From NCBI RefSeq assembly GCF_038050405.1, contig NZ_CP150900.1:1054001-1118000 (forward strand): a DNA stretch of 64,000 bases, read 5' to 3'. The notes beneath the pieces are model-generated. The model was not told where the DNA came from. It did no database searches and worked only from the letters and a program-made list of their open reading frames with translations. Of the stretch, positions 45,101-54,213 are shown in pieces (the stretch's first letter is position 1; every line of letters starts with the position of its first letter). Made by a program: the position numbers and the translations under genes. The DNA is from Paraburkholderia sp. IMGN_8. Lineage in GTDB: Bacteria; Pseudomonadota; Gammaproteobacteria; Burkholderiales; Burkholderiaceae.

Positions 45101-45416
45101 CCTTTTCGACCTGAACGATCAGTTCCTGACCTTCTTTCAGGGCGTCCTGGATGCGCGCGGAGCGCATGTCGACGCCGTCACGGAAATACTGGCGGGCGAC
45201 TTCCTTGAACGGCAGAAAACCGTGGCGATCTTCGCCGTAGTTGACGAAACAGGCTTCGAGCGACGGCTCGATGCGGGTAATGATGCCCTTGTAAATATTG
45301 CCTTTGCGCTGTTCGCGCCCGGCGGTTTCGATGTCGATATCGATGAGTTTTTGCCCATCGACGATGGCGACGCGCAGTTCTTCCTGCTGCGTCGCATTAA
45401 ACAACATGCGTTTCAT
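42174..45416 (-). CDS. rne: Ribonuclease E
   Basis: 1080 residues. The N-terminal catalytic half aligns with E. coli numbering: S1 domain ~35-125, DNase I-like region with the metal-binding Asp303 ([13 protein letters not shown]) and Asp346 (IVIDFIDM), and the zinc-link CPRC at 404-407. Beyond ~500 the chain is disordered: an Arg/Glu/Gly-rich RNA-binding stretch full of [12 protein letters not shown] repeats (~600-760), then a long Ala/Val/Pro/Glu-rich stretch, and a final block near [20 protein letters not shown]. Initiates mRNA decay and processes rRNA and tRNA; the tail scaffolds the degradosome. Divergent from rluC, as in E. coli and most proteobacteria. Confidence 0.97.
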   Translation of the reverse strand: MKRMLFNATQQEELRVAIVDGQKLIDIDIETAGREQRKGNIYKGIITRIEPSLEACFVNYGEDRHGFLPFKEVARQYFRDGVDMRSARIQDALKEGQELIVQVEKEERGNKGAALTTFISLAGRYLVLMPNNPRGGGVSRRIEGDDRQELRETMAQLQLPEGMSIIARTAGIGRSAEELQWDLNYLMQLWRAIEAASQSGSAGQPMLIYLESSLVIRAIRDYFQPDIGEILIDTTEIHDQARAFMDIVMPDNVGKVKRYHDDVPLFSRFQIEHQIETAYSRTVPLPSGGAIVIDHTEALVAIDVNSARATKGADIEETAARTNLEAADEVARQLRLRDLGGLIVIDFIDMESAKSQREVEQRLKDALKHDRARVQMGKISRFGLMELSRQRLRPALSEGSHVTCPRCNGTGHIRDTESSALQVLRIIQEEAMKENTAAIHCQVPVEVTAFLLNEKRAEINKIESRFKVNVVLIPNKHLDTPHYKLERLRHDDARLDEPRASWKMAEEAARELESETGYSKRTEEVKPKQEAAVKGITPEKPAPSAPVRPATTPAPVAVTPAGGGFIGWLKNLFGMQPAAPAPVVPATTEKQARPQRGERTERGERTGERGGDRNRNRRGGAGGRDAAGRGEGATGGRQAQGQQPSQRREEREPREGRETREGREPRGNREPREAREGREPRESREPREGREGRESRDNRGIERAETVESAARGERQERGERRERGERGERRKQQPETADALTQNEAQAAEELAQNQAALGENGAPVDQEAVAREGEERRRRRRGRRGGRREREEDGVNGNLAADVAEAEGGNVADEAPVRTPHQLVERKVEVNEVKAVTPAEVAVAAVATETAVVTELHAATETPAPAVEAAAKAETVAPVAEAPVASAAVEPVVQAAAVAPVEAAQATQVASETVSLVEPAHVDAPVAAPVETRVEAPVAAPVVEAQAAPAPVVAPAPAAVVEAVEAPAVQPAPQAEIVEPQPVVAAVAPAAEPAVVEPAPVAAAPQAPRKSYVSEESLQPVLEQAGLVWVNTDANKLRAAQEAAAQTTKPARVVRERKPLPPLDSAPMQQVETGKHSQ

Positions 45417-46144
45417 TGAACGGCTCCAGAGCGGCTTTGCCTGCCCCTGGCTGCGCGGTTGTCAGTCGCGAGAGCGTAGAGGGCAGCGGCATGCCGCGCT
45501 TTATTGTGTTTTCACAAGCACGCTGGAGCGGGAAAAATGGCGGGAGAATTGCCTGAGAGGGCCCGGTCCGATCAAAAGGACACGGTGCCGCAGGGCACAT
45601 GCGAACACGGCTTCAAATAACGGCCCGACACGCCGCGGGTTCTGCCGGCAGACCTTCATACGCCTTCATCCACTCGCGCCGGTGCGCCAACTGGGCGCGT
45701 GACCGGAGGGTCGAAGGCTGCGGTCGTGCCGCAGCGAGAAGTTCGCGCAGGAGGCGCGTCTTTTCTCGCCGGGGGTGTCTCGCCTCATTTTGACGTCGCC
45801 ATGTCTTGTACTTTCTACAAGACGCCTCGGGCGCACGCCGTATTTTCGCAACCGGCAGCTTCGGACAACAAGCGTCAGACCGCCCGACACCGAAGCTGAA
45901 AGTTAAATTCTTTTTTACCAAAATTCCGTTACCGTCGAAGCCGACCTTGACCGAACGCGCCTGTGGGCGCCGTCCCTGCCGGGCACTGACTTCGTGCGTG
46001 CAACTTGTTGCATCTCATTTTCAGGGTGAGCAACCAGACCCCGGCGCAAGTAAAATAACGGTTTATCGCTTGCACCTGCGCAATCCGCCCGAATTCCGGA
46101 CACTGCGCCGGCCGCCGCAGACTGCTGGGCAAATTATATTCAGA
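45417..46144. promoter_or_regulatory. Divergent rne/rluC control region
   Basis: 728 bp with no convincing gene; the rluC frame is open leftward to 45806 but that part is unlike the family. A perfect 8-bp hairpin GTCTTGTA-CTTTC-TACAAGAC lies at 45803-45823. It probably holds a long rne leader; in E. coli the rne 5' leader mediates autoregulation, but no equivalent structure could be assigned here. Confidence 0.5.
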
Positions 46145-47170
46145 ATGAAAGAGTTAGGCAAAATATCCCAGAAATCGGTCGCAAGTGACCAGGTCTCGAT
46201 CATCGAGATCGACGACAGTGCGGCCGGACAGCGCATTGATAACTTCCTGTTGCGCGTCTGTAAGGGCGTGCCGAAAAGCCATATTTACCGTATCCTGCGC
46301 AGCGGGGAAGTGCGGGTAAATAAGGGCCGGGTCGATGCGCAGCATCGTCTCGAACTCGGCGATCTGGTGCGCGTGCCGCCGATCCGCGTCGCTCAACCGA
46401 ACGAAGCGATCGCTCAGACACCGGTGCCGGCCGCCCATTTCAAGATTATTTTTGAAGATGAGCACCTGCTCGTCATCGACAAACCGGCCGGCGTCGCGGT
46501 CCATGGCGGCAGCGGGGTCGCGTTCGGCGTGATCGAGCAGATGCGCGAAGCGCGGCCGCAGGCGAAATTCCTCGAATTGGTGCACCGGCTCGACCGCGAG
46601 ACCTCCGGCATCCTGATGCTGGCGAAGAAGCGCGCCGCGCTGGTCGGCCTGCATGAGCAGATTCGCGAGAACAAGATGGATAAGCGCTACTATGCGTGCG
46701 TCCACGGCGAATGGGCGAGCGACTGGGGCCGCCGCCGGGCGGTCAAGGAACCGCTGCACAAGTATCTGACCGCCGACGGCGAACGGCGTGTGCGCGTGCA
46801 GCCGGACGGACTGGCTTCGCATACGGTATTCAATCTGATCGACCGCTGGCCGGAGTACGCGCTGCTCGAAGCGGAACTGAAGACCGGCCGCACGCATCAG
46901 ATTCGCGTCCATTTGCAGCATCTGGAACTGCCGATCGTCGGCGATGCCAAATACGGCGACTTCGCGCTGAACAAGGCGCTGGCGCGTGCCAACGCGAAGC
47001 CGGGCCTCAAGCGCATGTTCCTGCATGCGTACCGGCTCAAGCTGACGCACCCGGCAACCGGTGCGCCGCTGCAGTTCGAGGCGCCGTTGCCGGCCGAATG
47101 CCGCAGTTTCATCGCGCAGCTCAACGAATTACGAAATGGGTCACACCCGGAGACGACACCGCATGGCTAG
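46145..47170 (+). CDS. rluC: 23S rRNA pseudouridine synthase RluC
   Basis: 341 residues from the ATG at 46145. S4 domain ~25-85 (DNFLLRVCKGVPKSHIYRIL, SGEVRVNKGRVDAQHRLELG), then the RluA-type catalytic domain with the nucleophilic Asp in LVHRLDRETSGILMLAKKR and LKTGRTHQIRVHLQHLELPI. Isomerises uridines 955, 2504 and 2580 (E. coli numbering). Its last 8 bases overlap the next gene. Confidence 0.95.
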   Translation: MKELGKISQKSVASDQVSIIEIDDSAAGQRIDNFLLRVCKGVPKSHIYRILRSGEVRVNKGRVDAQHRLELGDLVRVPPIRVAQPNEAIAQTPVPAAHFKIIFEDEHLLVIDKPAGVAVHGGSGVAFGVIEQMREARPQAKFLELVHRLDRETSGILMLAKKRAALVGLHEQIRENKMDKRYYACVHGEWASDWGRRRAVKEPLHKYLTADGERRVRVQPDGLASHTVFNLIDRWPEYALLEAELKTGRTHQIRVHLQHLELPIVGDAKYGDFALNKALARANAKPGLKRMFLHAYRLKLTHPATGAPLQFEAPLPAECRSFIAQLNELRNGSHPETTPHG

Positions 47171-47822
47171 AGAGCAGTTTGATCTGATCGTCTTCGATTG
47201 GGACGGGACGCTGATGGATTCGACCGCGCACATTACGCGCAGCATCCAGGCGGCGTGCCGCGACCTCGGCCTGCCGGTGCCCGCCGACGAGGCCGCCAGT
47301 TATGTTATCGGACTCGGCCTGCGCGACGCCCTGCAAATCGCCGCGCCGACGCTTGATCCAGCCGACTACCCGCGTCTGGCCGAGCGCTACCGCTTCCACT
47401 ATTTAGTGAAGGATCAGACCACCGAACTGTTCGCCGGCGTGCGCGAGATGCTGCAGGAATTGCGCGATCAGGGTTATCTGCTGGCGGTGGCAACGGGCAA
47501 AAGCCGCGTTGGTCTGAACCGTGCGCTCGACCAGTCGCGTCTGACGAGCCTGTTCGACGGCACCCGCTGTGCGGACGAGACGTTCTCGAAGCCCCATCCG
47601 GCCATGCTGCACGAACTCACGCGCGAACTGGGGCAGGATCTCGCGCGCACCGTGATGGTCGGCGATACGACGCACGATCTGCAGATGGCGATCAATGCGG
47701 GTGTCGCCGGCATTGGCGTGACATATGGCGCGCATCCGGCGGGCTCGTTGACCGCGCTGGCGCCGAAATTCGTCGCTTCGAGCGTTGGCGCGCTGTCCGG
47801 CTGGCTGCGCGAGAACGCATGA
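47163..47822 (+). CDS. HAD-superfamily phosphatase (phosphoglycolate phosphatase-like)
   Basis: 219 residues from the ATG at 47163 (GGAG ~10 nt upstream), overlapping the end of rluC. HAD motif I FDWDGTLMDS, motif II ATGKS, motif III Lys in FSKPHPAML, motif IV GDTTHDLQMAINAG. Often placed next to rluC in betaproteobacteria. Phosphoglycolate phosphatase is a guess; the substrate is unknown. It overlaps the Rieske gene by 4 nt. Confidence 0.9.
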   Translation: MAREQFDLIVFDWDGTLMDSTAHITRSIQAACRDLGLPVPADEAASYVIGLGLRDALQIAAPTLDPADYPRLAERYRFHYLVKDQTTELFAGVREMLQELRDQGYLLAVATGKSRVGLNRALDQSRLTSLFDGTRCADETFSKPHPAMLHELTRELGQDLARTVMVGDTTHDLQMAINAGVAGIGVTYGAHPAGSLTALAPKFVASSVGALSGWLRENA

Positions 47823-48247
47823 GTGGGCGCATGAGTGAGCACATGAACGAGCGCCTGTGCGGCGCGGCCGTGGAACCGGTGCGGATTTGCGCGGCCGGGG
47901 AACTGATCGACGGCGGCGCCGGCGTGCGGCACGCGGCTACCCTCGGCGGCTCGGAAGTGGTGGTGTTTTTTGTTCGCTATGATGGCCGTGCGTACGGCTA
48001 TCTGAACCGCTGTGCCCACGTGCCGATGGAACTGGACTGGGCCGAGGGGCGGTTCTTCGAGTCCTCCGGTTTATACTTGATGTGCGCCACGCACGGCGCG
48101 ATTTACGCGCCGGATACGGGTAAATGTGTCGGTGGTCCATGCCGTGGCGGCAGGCTGCGCCCCGTTCAGGTGGACGAGCGGGATACGCCCGAAGGCCGCG
48201 CCGTATTCTGGCTGCCGGACGGCGAACTGCGCCCGGTTGGTCTCTGA
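47819..48247 (+). CDS. Rieske-type [2Fe-2S] ferredoxin
   Basis: 142 residues. The cluster ligands are clear: Cys-x-His in NRCAHVPMELDW and Cys-x2-His in LMCATHGAIYAPDTG, with a 16-residue spacer. No membrane anchor, so it is a soluble electron carrier, partner unknown. The frame has three in-frame Met codons at the start (residues 1, 5, 9). Cotranslated with the HAD gene and followed 31 nt later by the S49 peptidase gene. Confidence 0.88.
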   Translation: MSGRMSEHMNERLCGAAVEPVRICAAGELIDGGAGVRHAATLGGSEVVVFFVRYDGRAYGYLNRCAHVPMELDWAEGRFFESSGLYLMCATHGAIYAPDTGKCVGGPCRGGRLRPVQVDERDTPEGRAVFWLPDGELRPVGL

Positions 48248-48278
48248 CCTTTCTTCTTCGATTTTTCCACTTCAACGC

Positions 48279-49283
48279 ATGTCCGACAACTTGACTCCCG
48301 AACCGAAAGAACCGTCCCTGACAGGCCGCTCCCGCACGCCTGCCGATGAGCCGGGCTGGGAGCGCGCAGCGCTCGAGCGCATCGCGCTCGCGGCCATTAA
48401 CGAACAGCGCGCGGCGCGGCGGTGGAAAATCTTCTTCCGCTTTCTGTTCCTGATCGTATTTCTGCTGGCGTTGTGGGCCGCATTCGATTTCTCCGGCGAC
48501 AAGGTCGCGGCCACCGGCCGCCATACGGCAGTGATTACGCTTAACGGCGAGATCGCCGCCGATACGAACGCGAACGCTGAAGATATCAACACGGCGCTGC
48601 AAAGCGCGTTCGACGACTCCGGTACCGCCGGTGTGATCCTGCGTTGCAATAGCCCCGGTGGCAGCCCGGTGCAGGCGGGCATTATCTATAACGAGATTCA
48701 CCGTTTTCGGGCCAAGTACCCGTCGATTCCGTTGTACGTCGTGGTCGGCGATATGTGCGCATCAGGCGGCTATTACGCGGCCGCGGCCGCCGACAAGATC
48801 TACGTGGACAAGGCGAGCATCGTCGGTTCGATTGGCGTGCTGATGGACAGTTTTGGTTTTACCGGCCTGATGGACAAACTGGGCGTACAGCGCCGCTTGC
48901 ACACGTCGGGTGAGAACAAGGGCTTTTTCGATCCTTTCTCGCCGGAAACGCCGAAGATGGACGAACATGCGCAAGACATGCTCGACCAGATCCACGCGCA
49001 GTTCATCGAGGCGGTTCGTCAAGGCCGTGGCAAACGGCTGCACGAAACGCCGGATATGTTCTCCGGCCTGTTCTGGACTGGCCAGAAGAGTGTGGAACTC
49101 GGTCTGGCCGACGGTTTCGGCGATGCGGATTACGTCGCGCGCGACATCATCAAGGCGCCGGATATCGTCGATTACACGGTGAAGGAGAGCATTACGGAGC
49201 GTGTTGCGCGCAAGTTCGGCGCGGCGGTCGGCAGTGGCGCCGTGCGCGCGATGGCGCTTGGCGGGAAGTTTAATTTGCGTTGA
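48279..49283 (+). CDS. sppA: S49-family signal peptide peptidase (SppA-like)
   Basis: 334 residues from the ATG at 48279. One N-terminal membrane helix (IFFRFLFLIVFLLALWAAF at ~51-69). Peptidase core: LRCNSPGGSPVQAG, the serine nucleophile in DMCASGGYYAAAAAD, and the general-base Lys probably in GRGKRLHETPDMFSGLFW. Short form of SppA; cleaves leftover signal peptides in the membrane. A strong terminator follows. Confidence 0.92.
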   Translation: MSDNLTPEPKEPSLTGRSRTPADEPGWERAALERIALAAINEQRAARRWKIFFRFLFLIVFLLALWAAFDFSGDKVAATGRHTAVITLNGEIAADTNANAEDINTALQSAFDDSGTAGVILRCNSPGGSPVQAGIIYNEIHRFRAKYPSIPLYVVVGDMCASGGYYAAAAADKIYVDKASIVGSIGVLMDSFGFTGLMDKLGVQRRLHTSGENKGFFDPFSPETPKMDEHAQDMLDQIHAQFIEAVRQGRGKRLHETPDMFSGLFWTGQKSVELGLADGFGDADYVARDIIKAPDIVDYTVKESITERVARKFGAAVGSGAVRAMALGGKFNLR

Positions 49284-49291
49284 TTGGTTGC

Positions 49292-49334
49292 AAAAAGCCC
49301 CGCGTGGTCGTTGCTCGACCGCGCGGGGCTTTTT
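49292..49334. terminator. Bidirectional terminator between sppA and the methyltransferase gene
   Basis: AAAAAGCCCCGCG (49292-49304) and CGCGGGGCTTTTT (49322-49334) pair perfectly. It serves two convergent genes. Confidence 0.93.
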
Positions 49335-49352
49335 CGTTCCGCGAGGCGGGGA

Positions 49353-50072
49353 TCAGACGGCGAGTATCAGGAAAATCGCTGGCCGTTTGTGCAGATCGAT
49401 AGCCGGTTTCTTCTTCCAGTCGGCCACAGTGCGGCTCGCGATGGTCTCCGTTTCCAGTGTCAGATCCACTGCGACGCACACTAGCGTCGATGGCGCGCAG
49501 GTCGCCAGCAACGTGTCGAGCAACGCGCGATTCCGATAAGGCGTCTCGATAAAAATCTGCGTCTGCCTGGCCTTGCGCGATTGCTGTTCCAGATCCCGTA
49601 GGCGCTTGGCCCGTTCGGTGGCGTCCACCGGCAGATAGCCGTGGAAAGCAAAGCTCTGGCCATTCAGGCCGGAAGCCATCAACGCCAGCAATATTGAACT
49701 CGGTCCGACAAACGGCACGACCTTGACGCCGCGCTCATGTGCGCGGCGCACCAGCAGGGCGCCCGGATCGGCGACCGCGGGGCAACCGGCTTCGGATACC
49801 AGGCCGGCGTCGGTGCCGGCCAGCAACGGCGCGAGCAGTTTATCGATCTCGCCCGCCGGTGTGTTGACGTTAAGTTCGCGAATCTCGATTTCCTGGATCG
49901 GCCGTTCGGTGCCGACTTTTTTCAGAAATGCACGCGTGGTTTTCGCGTTTTCGCCGATGTAATAGTGCAGCGAGGCCGCACGGGCGCGTACTGGCGCGGG
50001 CAGGACGGCGTCGAGCGCGTCGGCATCGCCTTCACCTAGCGTATTGGGGATCAGATACAGTGTGCCGCTCAT
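49353..50072 (-). CDS. Tetrapyrrole-methylase-fold SAM-dependent methyltransferase (RsmI-like paralogue)
   Basis: 239 residues from the ATG at 50072. Starts MSGTLYLIPNTLGEGDADAL; LVSEAGCPAVADPGALLVRR and KVVPFVGPSSILLALMASGL are the SAM-binding blocks of the RsmI/CobA fold, and SFAFHGYLP matches the RsmI region GFLP. Shorter than RsmI (about 285) and lacking its usual GNLxD start, so it is probably a paralogue of unknown target. Start overlaps the maf stop by 4 nt. Confidence 0.85.
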   Translation of the reverse strand: MSGTLYLIPNTLGEGDADALDAVLPAPVRARAASLHYYIGENAKTTRAFLKKVGTERPIQEIEIRELNVNTPAGEIDKLLAPLLAGTDAGLVSEAGCPAVADPGALLVRRAHERGVKVVPFVGPSSILLALMASGLNGQSFAFHGYLPVDATERAKRLRDLEQQSRKARQTQIFIETPYRNRALLDTLLATCAPSTLVCVAVDLTLETETIASRTVADWKKKPAIDLHKRPAIFLILAV

Positions 50073-50686
50073 TGCGCCCCCAATAGTGGATACCCAGCCG
50101 CCAACAGCATGCGCGACAGGGCGATCAACGGCAGCCCGACCAGCGCGGTCGGATCGTCCGAGTGGATGGCCTCGAGCAACGCGATGCCGAGGCCTTCGGA
50201 TTTGGCGCTGCCCGCGACGTCGTAGGGCGTTTCGGCGCGCAGATAGGCTTCCAGTGCTGCGTCCGGCAGATTGCGGAACAGCACGCGCGTAATCACGTCG
50301 ACGGATTGCGCCGTGCCCGAGCGGCTGTCGAACAGGCACAATGCACTATGAAACAGCACTTCGCGGCCGCGCATCGCCTGCAACTGGGCGAGCGCCTTGT
50401 CATGCGAGCCGGGCTTGCCGATCTGCAGGCCGTCATAAGTGGCGACCTGATCGGAACCGATCACGAGCACGGGTTCACCGGCGCCGAGGCCTGCGGCCAC
50501 CGCGCGGGCTTTCGCTTCGGCGAGCCGCAGCGCGGTCACTTCCGGCGTTTCGCCGATAAGGCGCGTCTCGTCGATCGCGGGCACGACGACATCGAACGGC
50601 GTGCGCAGGCGCTCGAGCAACTCGCGGCGATAAGGCGAACTCGACGCCAGAATCAGGCGTGGCGGGCGATTGGGGGAGTCTGGCAT
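50069..50686 (-). CDS. Maf-family nucleotide pyrophosphatase (YceF-like)
   Basis: 205 residues. RLILASSSPYRRELLERLRT and VIGSDQVATYDGLQIGKPGS are Maf signatures; the SDQVA (rather than TTV/DTIV) form points to the YceF subgroup that hydrolyses m7GTP. Prevents incorporation of modified nucleotides. Coupled to the methyltransferase gene and divergent from yceD. Confidence 0.9.
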   Translation of the reverse strand: MPDSPNRPPRLILASSSPYRRELLERLRTPFDVVVPAIDETRLIGETPEVTALRLAEAKARAVAAGLGAGEPVLVIGSDQVATYDGLQIGKPGSHDKALAQLQAMRGREVLFHSALCLFDSRSGTAQSVDVITRVLFRNLPDAALEAYLRAETPYDVAGSAKSEGLGIALLEAIHSDDPTALVGLPLIALSRMLLAAGYPLLGAQ

Positions 50687-50830
50687 GGTCGACCAACGGC
50701 TAGAGAGGCGGGGCGTACGGGCTTGCGCGGGCAGCGCGCGCGTACGGGCTTAAGTGTTTGACTCGAAAAGACAAAACGGATATGATTTCGGGCTTTTCAT
50801 CGGTATGCTATTGCGCAAGCGGATCCCTTA

Positions 50831-50881
50831 AAGGATTTCGCGGGCTGCAGTACAGATCGATTTATCCCCGGCGAAATCCTT
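50831..50881 (+). promoter_or_regulatory. 11-bp inverted repeat in the yceD leader
   Basis: AAGGATTTCGC (50831-50841) and GCGAAATCCTT (50871-50881) pair perfectly around a 29-nt loop, ending 18 nt before the yceD ATG. In RNA it would form a long hairpin next to the ribosome site AGGAGCGCAC. Confidence 0.5.
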
Positions 50882-50899
50882 GCCGACGCAGGAGCGCAC

Positions 50900-51544
50900 A
50901 TGACTCAACATCCTGGCAACCCTGCTGGTCTGACCGACCCGCATGAGCTCGATCTATTCGAATTTGCGCGGAGTGGGCGTCAGGCCGCGGGTGTCGTGCG
51001 CGTCTCGCAACTGCCGCGCATGTTAAACGAAGTCCCGGCAGAAGCGCCAGACCGCGATACCGCGTTCACCTGGCAAGCCGAAGGGGCGACGCAGCCGGAA
51101 TTGCAGGACGACGGCACCGAGGGTCCGCAGCCTTATCTGAGGCTCGCGATTCACGGCGCTGCATGGCTCGAATGTCAGCGGTGCATGGCGCCGTATTCGC
51201 AGGCGTTCAACGTCGACGCAACTTACCGGATCGTCAACACTGAGGCGGAAGCCGAAGAGTTTCCGCTCGACGAGGATGAAGTCGAAGTGATCGTGGGCTC
51301 GCGCCAGTTCGATCTCGTCGGCTTGATCGAAGAAGAGTTGCTGCTTTCCTTGCCGCTCGTGCCCAAGCACGAGGTTTGTCCCGAAGTGCACGAGAGTCTC
51401 GTCTCTGGCGTGGCAGGTACAGAGGGCGAGGGCGACGAGGGCGCACCGGATGAAGCTGGTGAGGGCGGCGAGCCCGAGCGGCCCAATCCGTTTGCGGCGC
51501 TCGAAAGTCTCAAGCGCGGTGAGCCGGACGACAAGAAGCGCTGA
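50900..51544 (+). CDS. yceD: YceD (DUF177), large ribosomal RNA subunit accumulation protein
   Basis: 214 residues. LECQRCMAPYSQAFNVDATY is the DUF177 Cys-x2-Cys signature. The C-terminus is an acidic Glu/Gly linker and ends SLKRGEPDDKKR. Affects 23S rRNA accumulation; its gene is nearly always upstream of rpmF, as here (about 100 nt). Confidence 0.92.
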   Translation: MTQHPGNPAGLTDPHELDLFEFARSGRQAAGVVRVSQLPRMLNEVPAEAPDRDTAFTWQAEGATQPELQDDGTEGPQPYLRLAIHGAAWLECQRCMAPYSQAFNVDATYRIVNTEAEAEEFPLDEDEVEVIVGSRQFDLVGLIEEELLLSLPLVPKHEVCPEVHESLVSGVAGTEGEGDEGAPDEAGEGGEPERPNPFAALESLKRGEPDDKKR

Positions 51545-51645
51545 ACAGTTGCATGGGAGCGCGATGCGGGCGCATTGGCCATCCGGTCAGTGGCGATTGC
51601 GGTATCGGGCTGTGTTAGAATTCGGAAAATTTTTAGGAGTTAGTC

Positions 51646-51825
51646 ATGGCAGTTCAACAAAATAAGAAGTCGCCGTCGAAGCGCGGCATGCACCGTTCGC
51701 ACGATTTCCTGACGGCGGCGCCGCTGGCCGTGGAACCGAGCACGGGCGAAGTGCATCTGCGTCACCACGTTAGCCCGAACGGCTACTATCGCGGCAAGAA
51801 AGTCGTCAAGACGAAGAACGACTAA
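51646..51825 (+). CDS. rpmF: 50S ribosomal protein L32
   Basis: 59 residues, [20 protein letters not shown] at the start, then [30 protein letters not shown] gives a good ribosome site. It is the Cys-free form of L32, which does not bind zinc. A terminator follows, and plsX begins 172 nt downstream. Confidence 0.97.
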
Positions 51826-51895
51826 TCGTTTCACTGCGTTGCGCCCCTTGGCGTTTCGCGTGACGATCGGCTCGCTTGACATTTTCCCGGCTCGG

Positions 51896-51926
51896 CAAAA
51901 AGGCGGCATTCAATTGCCGCTTTTTT
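51896..51926 (+). terminator. Terminator after rpmF
   Basis: GCGGCA (51903-51908) pairs with TGCCGC (51915-51920), followed by six T residues (51921-51926). It may separate rpmF from plsX transcription or act as a partial attenuator. Confidence 0.8.
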
Positions 51927-51997
51927 GTGTCGATCGCAGTTGGCGCTATAGCGCTTACAGCGATCCCATGCAGGGCGCCTGAAATTCGTCGCACTCC

Positions 51998-53104
51998 ATG
52001 ACAGTAAAGCTCACGATAGATTGCATGGGAGGCGACCACGGCCCGTCCGTGACCGTTCCCGCTGCCGTCAACTTCGTTCGTTCGCATCCCGATGCTGAGC
52101 TGCTGCTCGTCGGCATTGAAAGTGCGATTCGTGCGCAGCTGAAGAAGTTGAAGGCTCAGACTTTGCCGGCGCTGACCGTCGTACCCGCTTCCGAGATCGT
52201 CGCCATGGACGATCCGGTCGAAGTCGCGCTACGCAAGAAAAAAGATTCGTCCATGCGCGTGGCGCTGAACCGTGTCAAGGAAGGCGAGGCGCAAGCCTGC
52301 ATTTCCGCCGGCAACACCGGCGCGCTGATGGCGGTCTCGCGGTACGTGCTGAAAACGCTGTCGGGCATCGAACGCCCGGCCATCGCGTCCGCACTGCCCA
52401 ATCCCAATGGCTATACGATGATGCTCGACCTGGGCGCCAACGTCGATTGCGAACCGCAGCATCTGCTGCAGTTCGCGGAGATGGGGCACGCGCTCGTGTC
52501 CGCGCTCGAAGGCCGCGAGCGGCCTACCATCGGCCTGCTCAACATCGGCGAAGAAGTCATCAAGGGTAACGACACCATCAAACGTGCCGGCGAACTGCTG
52601 CGCGCGAGTACACTTAACTTTCACGGCAACGTTGAAGGCAACGACATTTTCAAGGGCACGGTCGACGTGATCGTCTGCGACGGTTTTGTCGGTAATGTTG
52701 CGCTGAAGACGTCAGAAGGCCTCGCGCAGATGCTCTCCAACATCATAAGGGACGAGTTCGGCCGTTCGTGGCTCACCAAGGTGATGGCGGTGCTCGCCTT
52801 GCCGGTATTGATGCGCTTCAAGAAACGCGTCGATCATCGGCAATATAACGGCGCGGCGCTGCTCGGCCTGCGCGGACTGGTGATCAAAAGCCACGGTTCG
52901 GCGGATGCCTACGCGTTTGAGTGGGCTATCAAACGCGGGTATGATGCCGTCAAAAACGGCGTGCTGGAGCGCCTTGCGCGAGCGATGGAAGAGAACGCGG
53001 GTTCTCTCGAACAGGCAGCGCGCGACGCAAGCGGCGCGGGTCACGCAAGCCCGCTCGCAGGCCAGCCGGCCGAGCCCTACGCTGCGCAATCCTCGAAGGC
53101 ATAA
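51998..53104 (+). CDS. plsX: Phosphate acyltransferase PlsX
   Basis: 368 residues. [20 protein letters not shown] is the PlsX start; [16 protein letters not shown] ([20 protein letters not shown]) and [20 protein letters not shown] follow. Makes acyl-phosphate from acyl-ACP for phospholipid synthesis. Stop overlaps the fabH start by one base. Confidence 0.95.
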   Translation: MTVKLTIDCMGGDHGPSVTVPAAVNFVRSHPDAELLLVGIESAIRAQLKKLKAQTLPALTVVPASEIVAMDDPVEVALRKKKDSSMRVALNRVKEGEAQACISAGNTGALMAVSRYVLKTLSGIERPAIASALPNPNGYTMMLDLGANVDCEPQHLLQFAEMGHALVSALEGRERPTIGLLNIGEEVIKGNDTIKRAGELLRASTLNFHGNVEGNDIFKGTVDVIVCDGFVGNVALKTSEGLAQMLSNIIRDEFGRSWLTKVMAVLALPVLMRFKKRVDHRQYNGAALLGLRGLVIKSHGSADAYAFEWAIKRGYDAVKNGVLERLARAMEENAGSLEQAARDASGAGHASPLAGQPAEPYAAQSSKA

Positions 53105-54093
53105 TGGCTCAATCGACAATTTATTCCCGCGTGCTGGGCACCGGCAGCTATCTGCCGCCCGGGCGCGTCACCAATCAGGATCTGGCTGATCGTCTCGCCA
53201 GGCAGGGCGTCGAGACGAGCGACGAATGGATCGTCGCCCGCACGGGCATCCATGCGCGCCACTTCGCCGAACCTGATGTCACTACCAGCGATCTGGCGTT
53301 GATCGCTTCGCAACGCGCGATCGAAGCGGCCGATATCGATCCGCAATCCATCGATCTGATCATCGTTGCAACCTCCACGCCGGACTTCGTGTTTCCGAGT
53401 ACCGCGTGCCTGTTGCAGAACAAGCTCGGCATCAAGAACAACGGCGCGGCGTTCGACGTGCAGGCCGTCTGTTCCGGCTTTGCTTACGCGGTGGCGATGG
53501 CGGACAGCCTGATTCGCGGCGGCCAGCATCGCACAGCGCTCGTGATCGGCGCAGAAACCTTCTCACGCATTCTCGATTTCAATGACCGCACCACCTGCGT
53601 GCTGTTCGGCGACGGCGCGGGCGCGGTGATCCTGTCGGCGTCCGAAGAACCGGGCGTGCTGGCAAGCGCATTGCACGCCGACGGCAGCCATTCGAACATT
53701 TTGTGCACGCCGGGCAATGTGAACGGCGGCGTGGTCGCCGGCAGCGCATTCCTGCATATGGACGGGCAAGCCGTGTTCAAGCTCGCCGTCAACGTGCTCG
53801 AAAAGGTCGCGGTCGAAGCACTCGCGAAGGCCGATCTGTCGGCCGGGCAGATCGACTGGCTGATCCCGCACCAGGCCAATATCCGCATCATGCAGAGCAC
53901 CTGCCGCAAGCTCGGTTTGCCGCAGGAGCGCATGGTCGTCACAGTGGGTGAGCACGGCAATACGTCGGCTGCGTCCATTCCGCTCGCATTTGACGTCGCG
54001 GTGCGCGACGGCCGCATCAAGCGCGGCCAGAACGTGCTGATCGAAGGCGTCGGCGGCGGCTTCACGTGGGGCGCCTCGGTTATCCGCTACTGA
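53104..54093 (+). CDS. fabH: Beta-ketoacyl-ACP synthase III
   Basis: 329 residues. Condenses acetyl-CoA with malonyl-ACP to begin fatty acid chains. Catalytic Cys123 in [13 protein letters not shown], His in [13 protein letters not shown], Asn in [11 protein letters not shown]. Directly linked to plsX. Confidence 0.96.
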   Translation: MAQSTIYSRVLGTGSYLPPGRVTNQDLADRLARQGVETSDEWIVARTGIHARHFAEPDVTTSDLALIASQRAIEAADIDPQSIDLIIVATSTPDFVFPSTACLLQNKLGIKNNGAAFDVQAVCSGFAYAVAMADSLIRGGQHRTALVIGAETFSRILDFNDRTTCVLFGDGAGAVILSASEEPGVLASALHADGSHSNILCTPGNVNGGVVAGSAFLHMDGQAVFKLAVNVLEKVAVEALAKADLSAGQIDWLIPHQANIRIMQSTCRKLGLPQERMVVTVGEHGNTSAASIPLAFDVAVRDGRIKRGQNVLIEGVGGGFTWGASVIRY

Positions 54094-54213
54094 TAGCGCA
54101 TAGCCGCCAGGAGCGGCGACGGTACAACGGGCGCTGCTTGCGGCGCTCGAGCGCGCTGGAGAGTGGTCGAAAGCGCGCCACCCACATCTGACTACATCGA
54201 ATTTGGGGACGAT

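Noticed and set aside
42105..45419. A 1104-codon open frame on the plus strand opposite rne
   Set aside because: RNase E on the minus strand has complete catalytic residues at the expected numbering; the plus frame is an antisense artefact.
45806..46144. N-terminal extension of RluC
   Set aside because: These 113 codons have no family similarity and are Arg/Cys/Pro-rich; the RluC family begins at the ATG at 46145.
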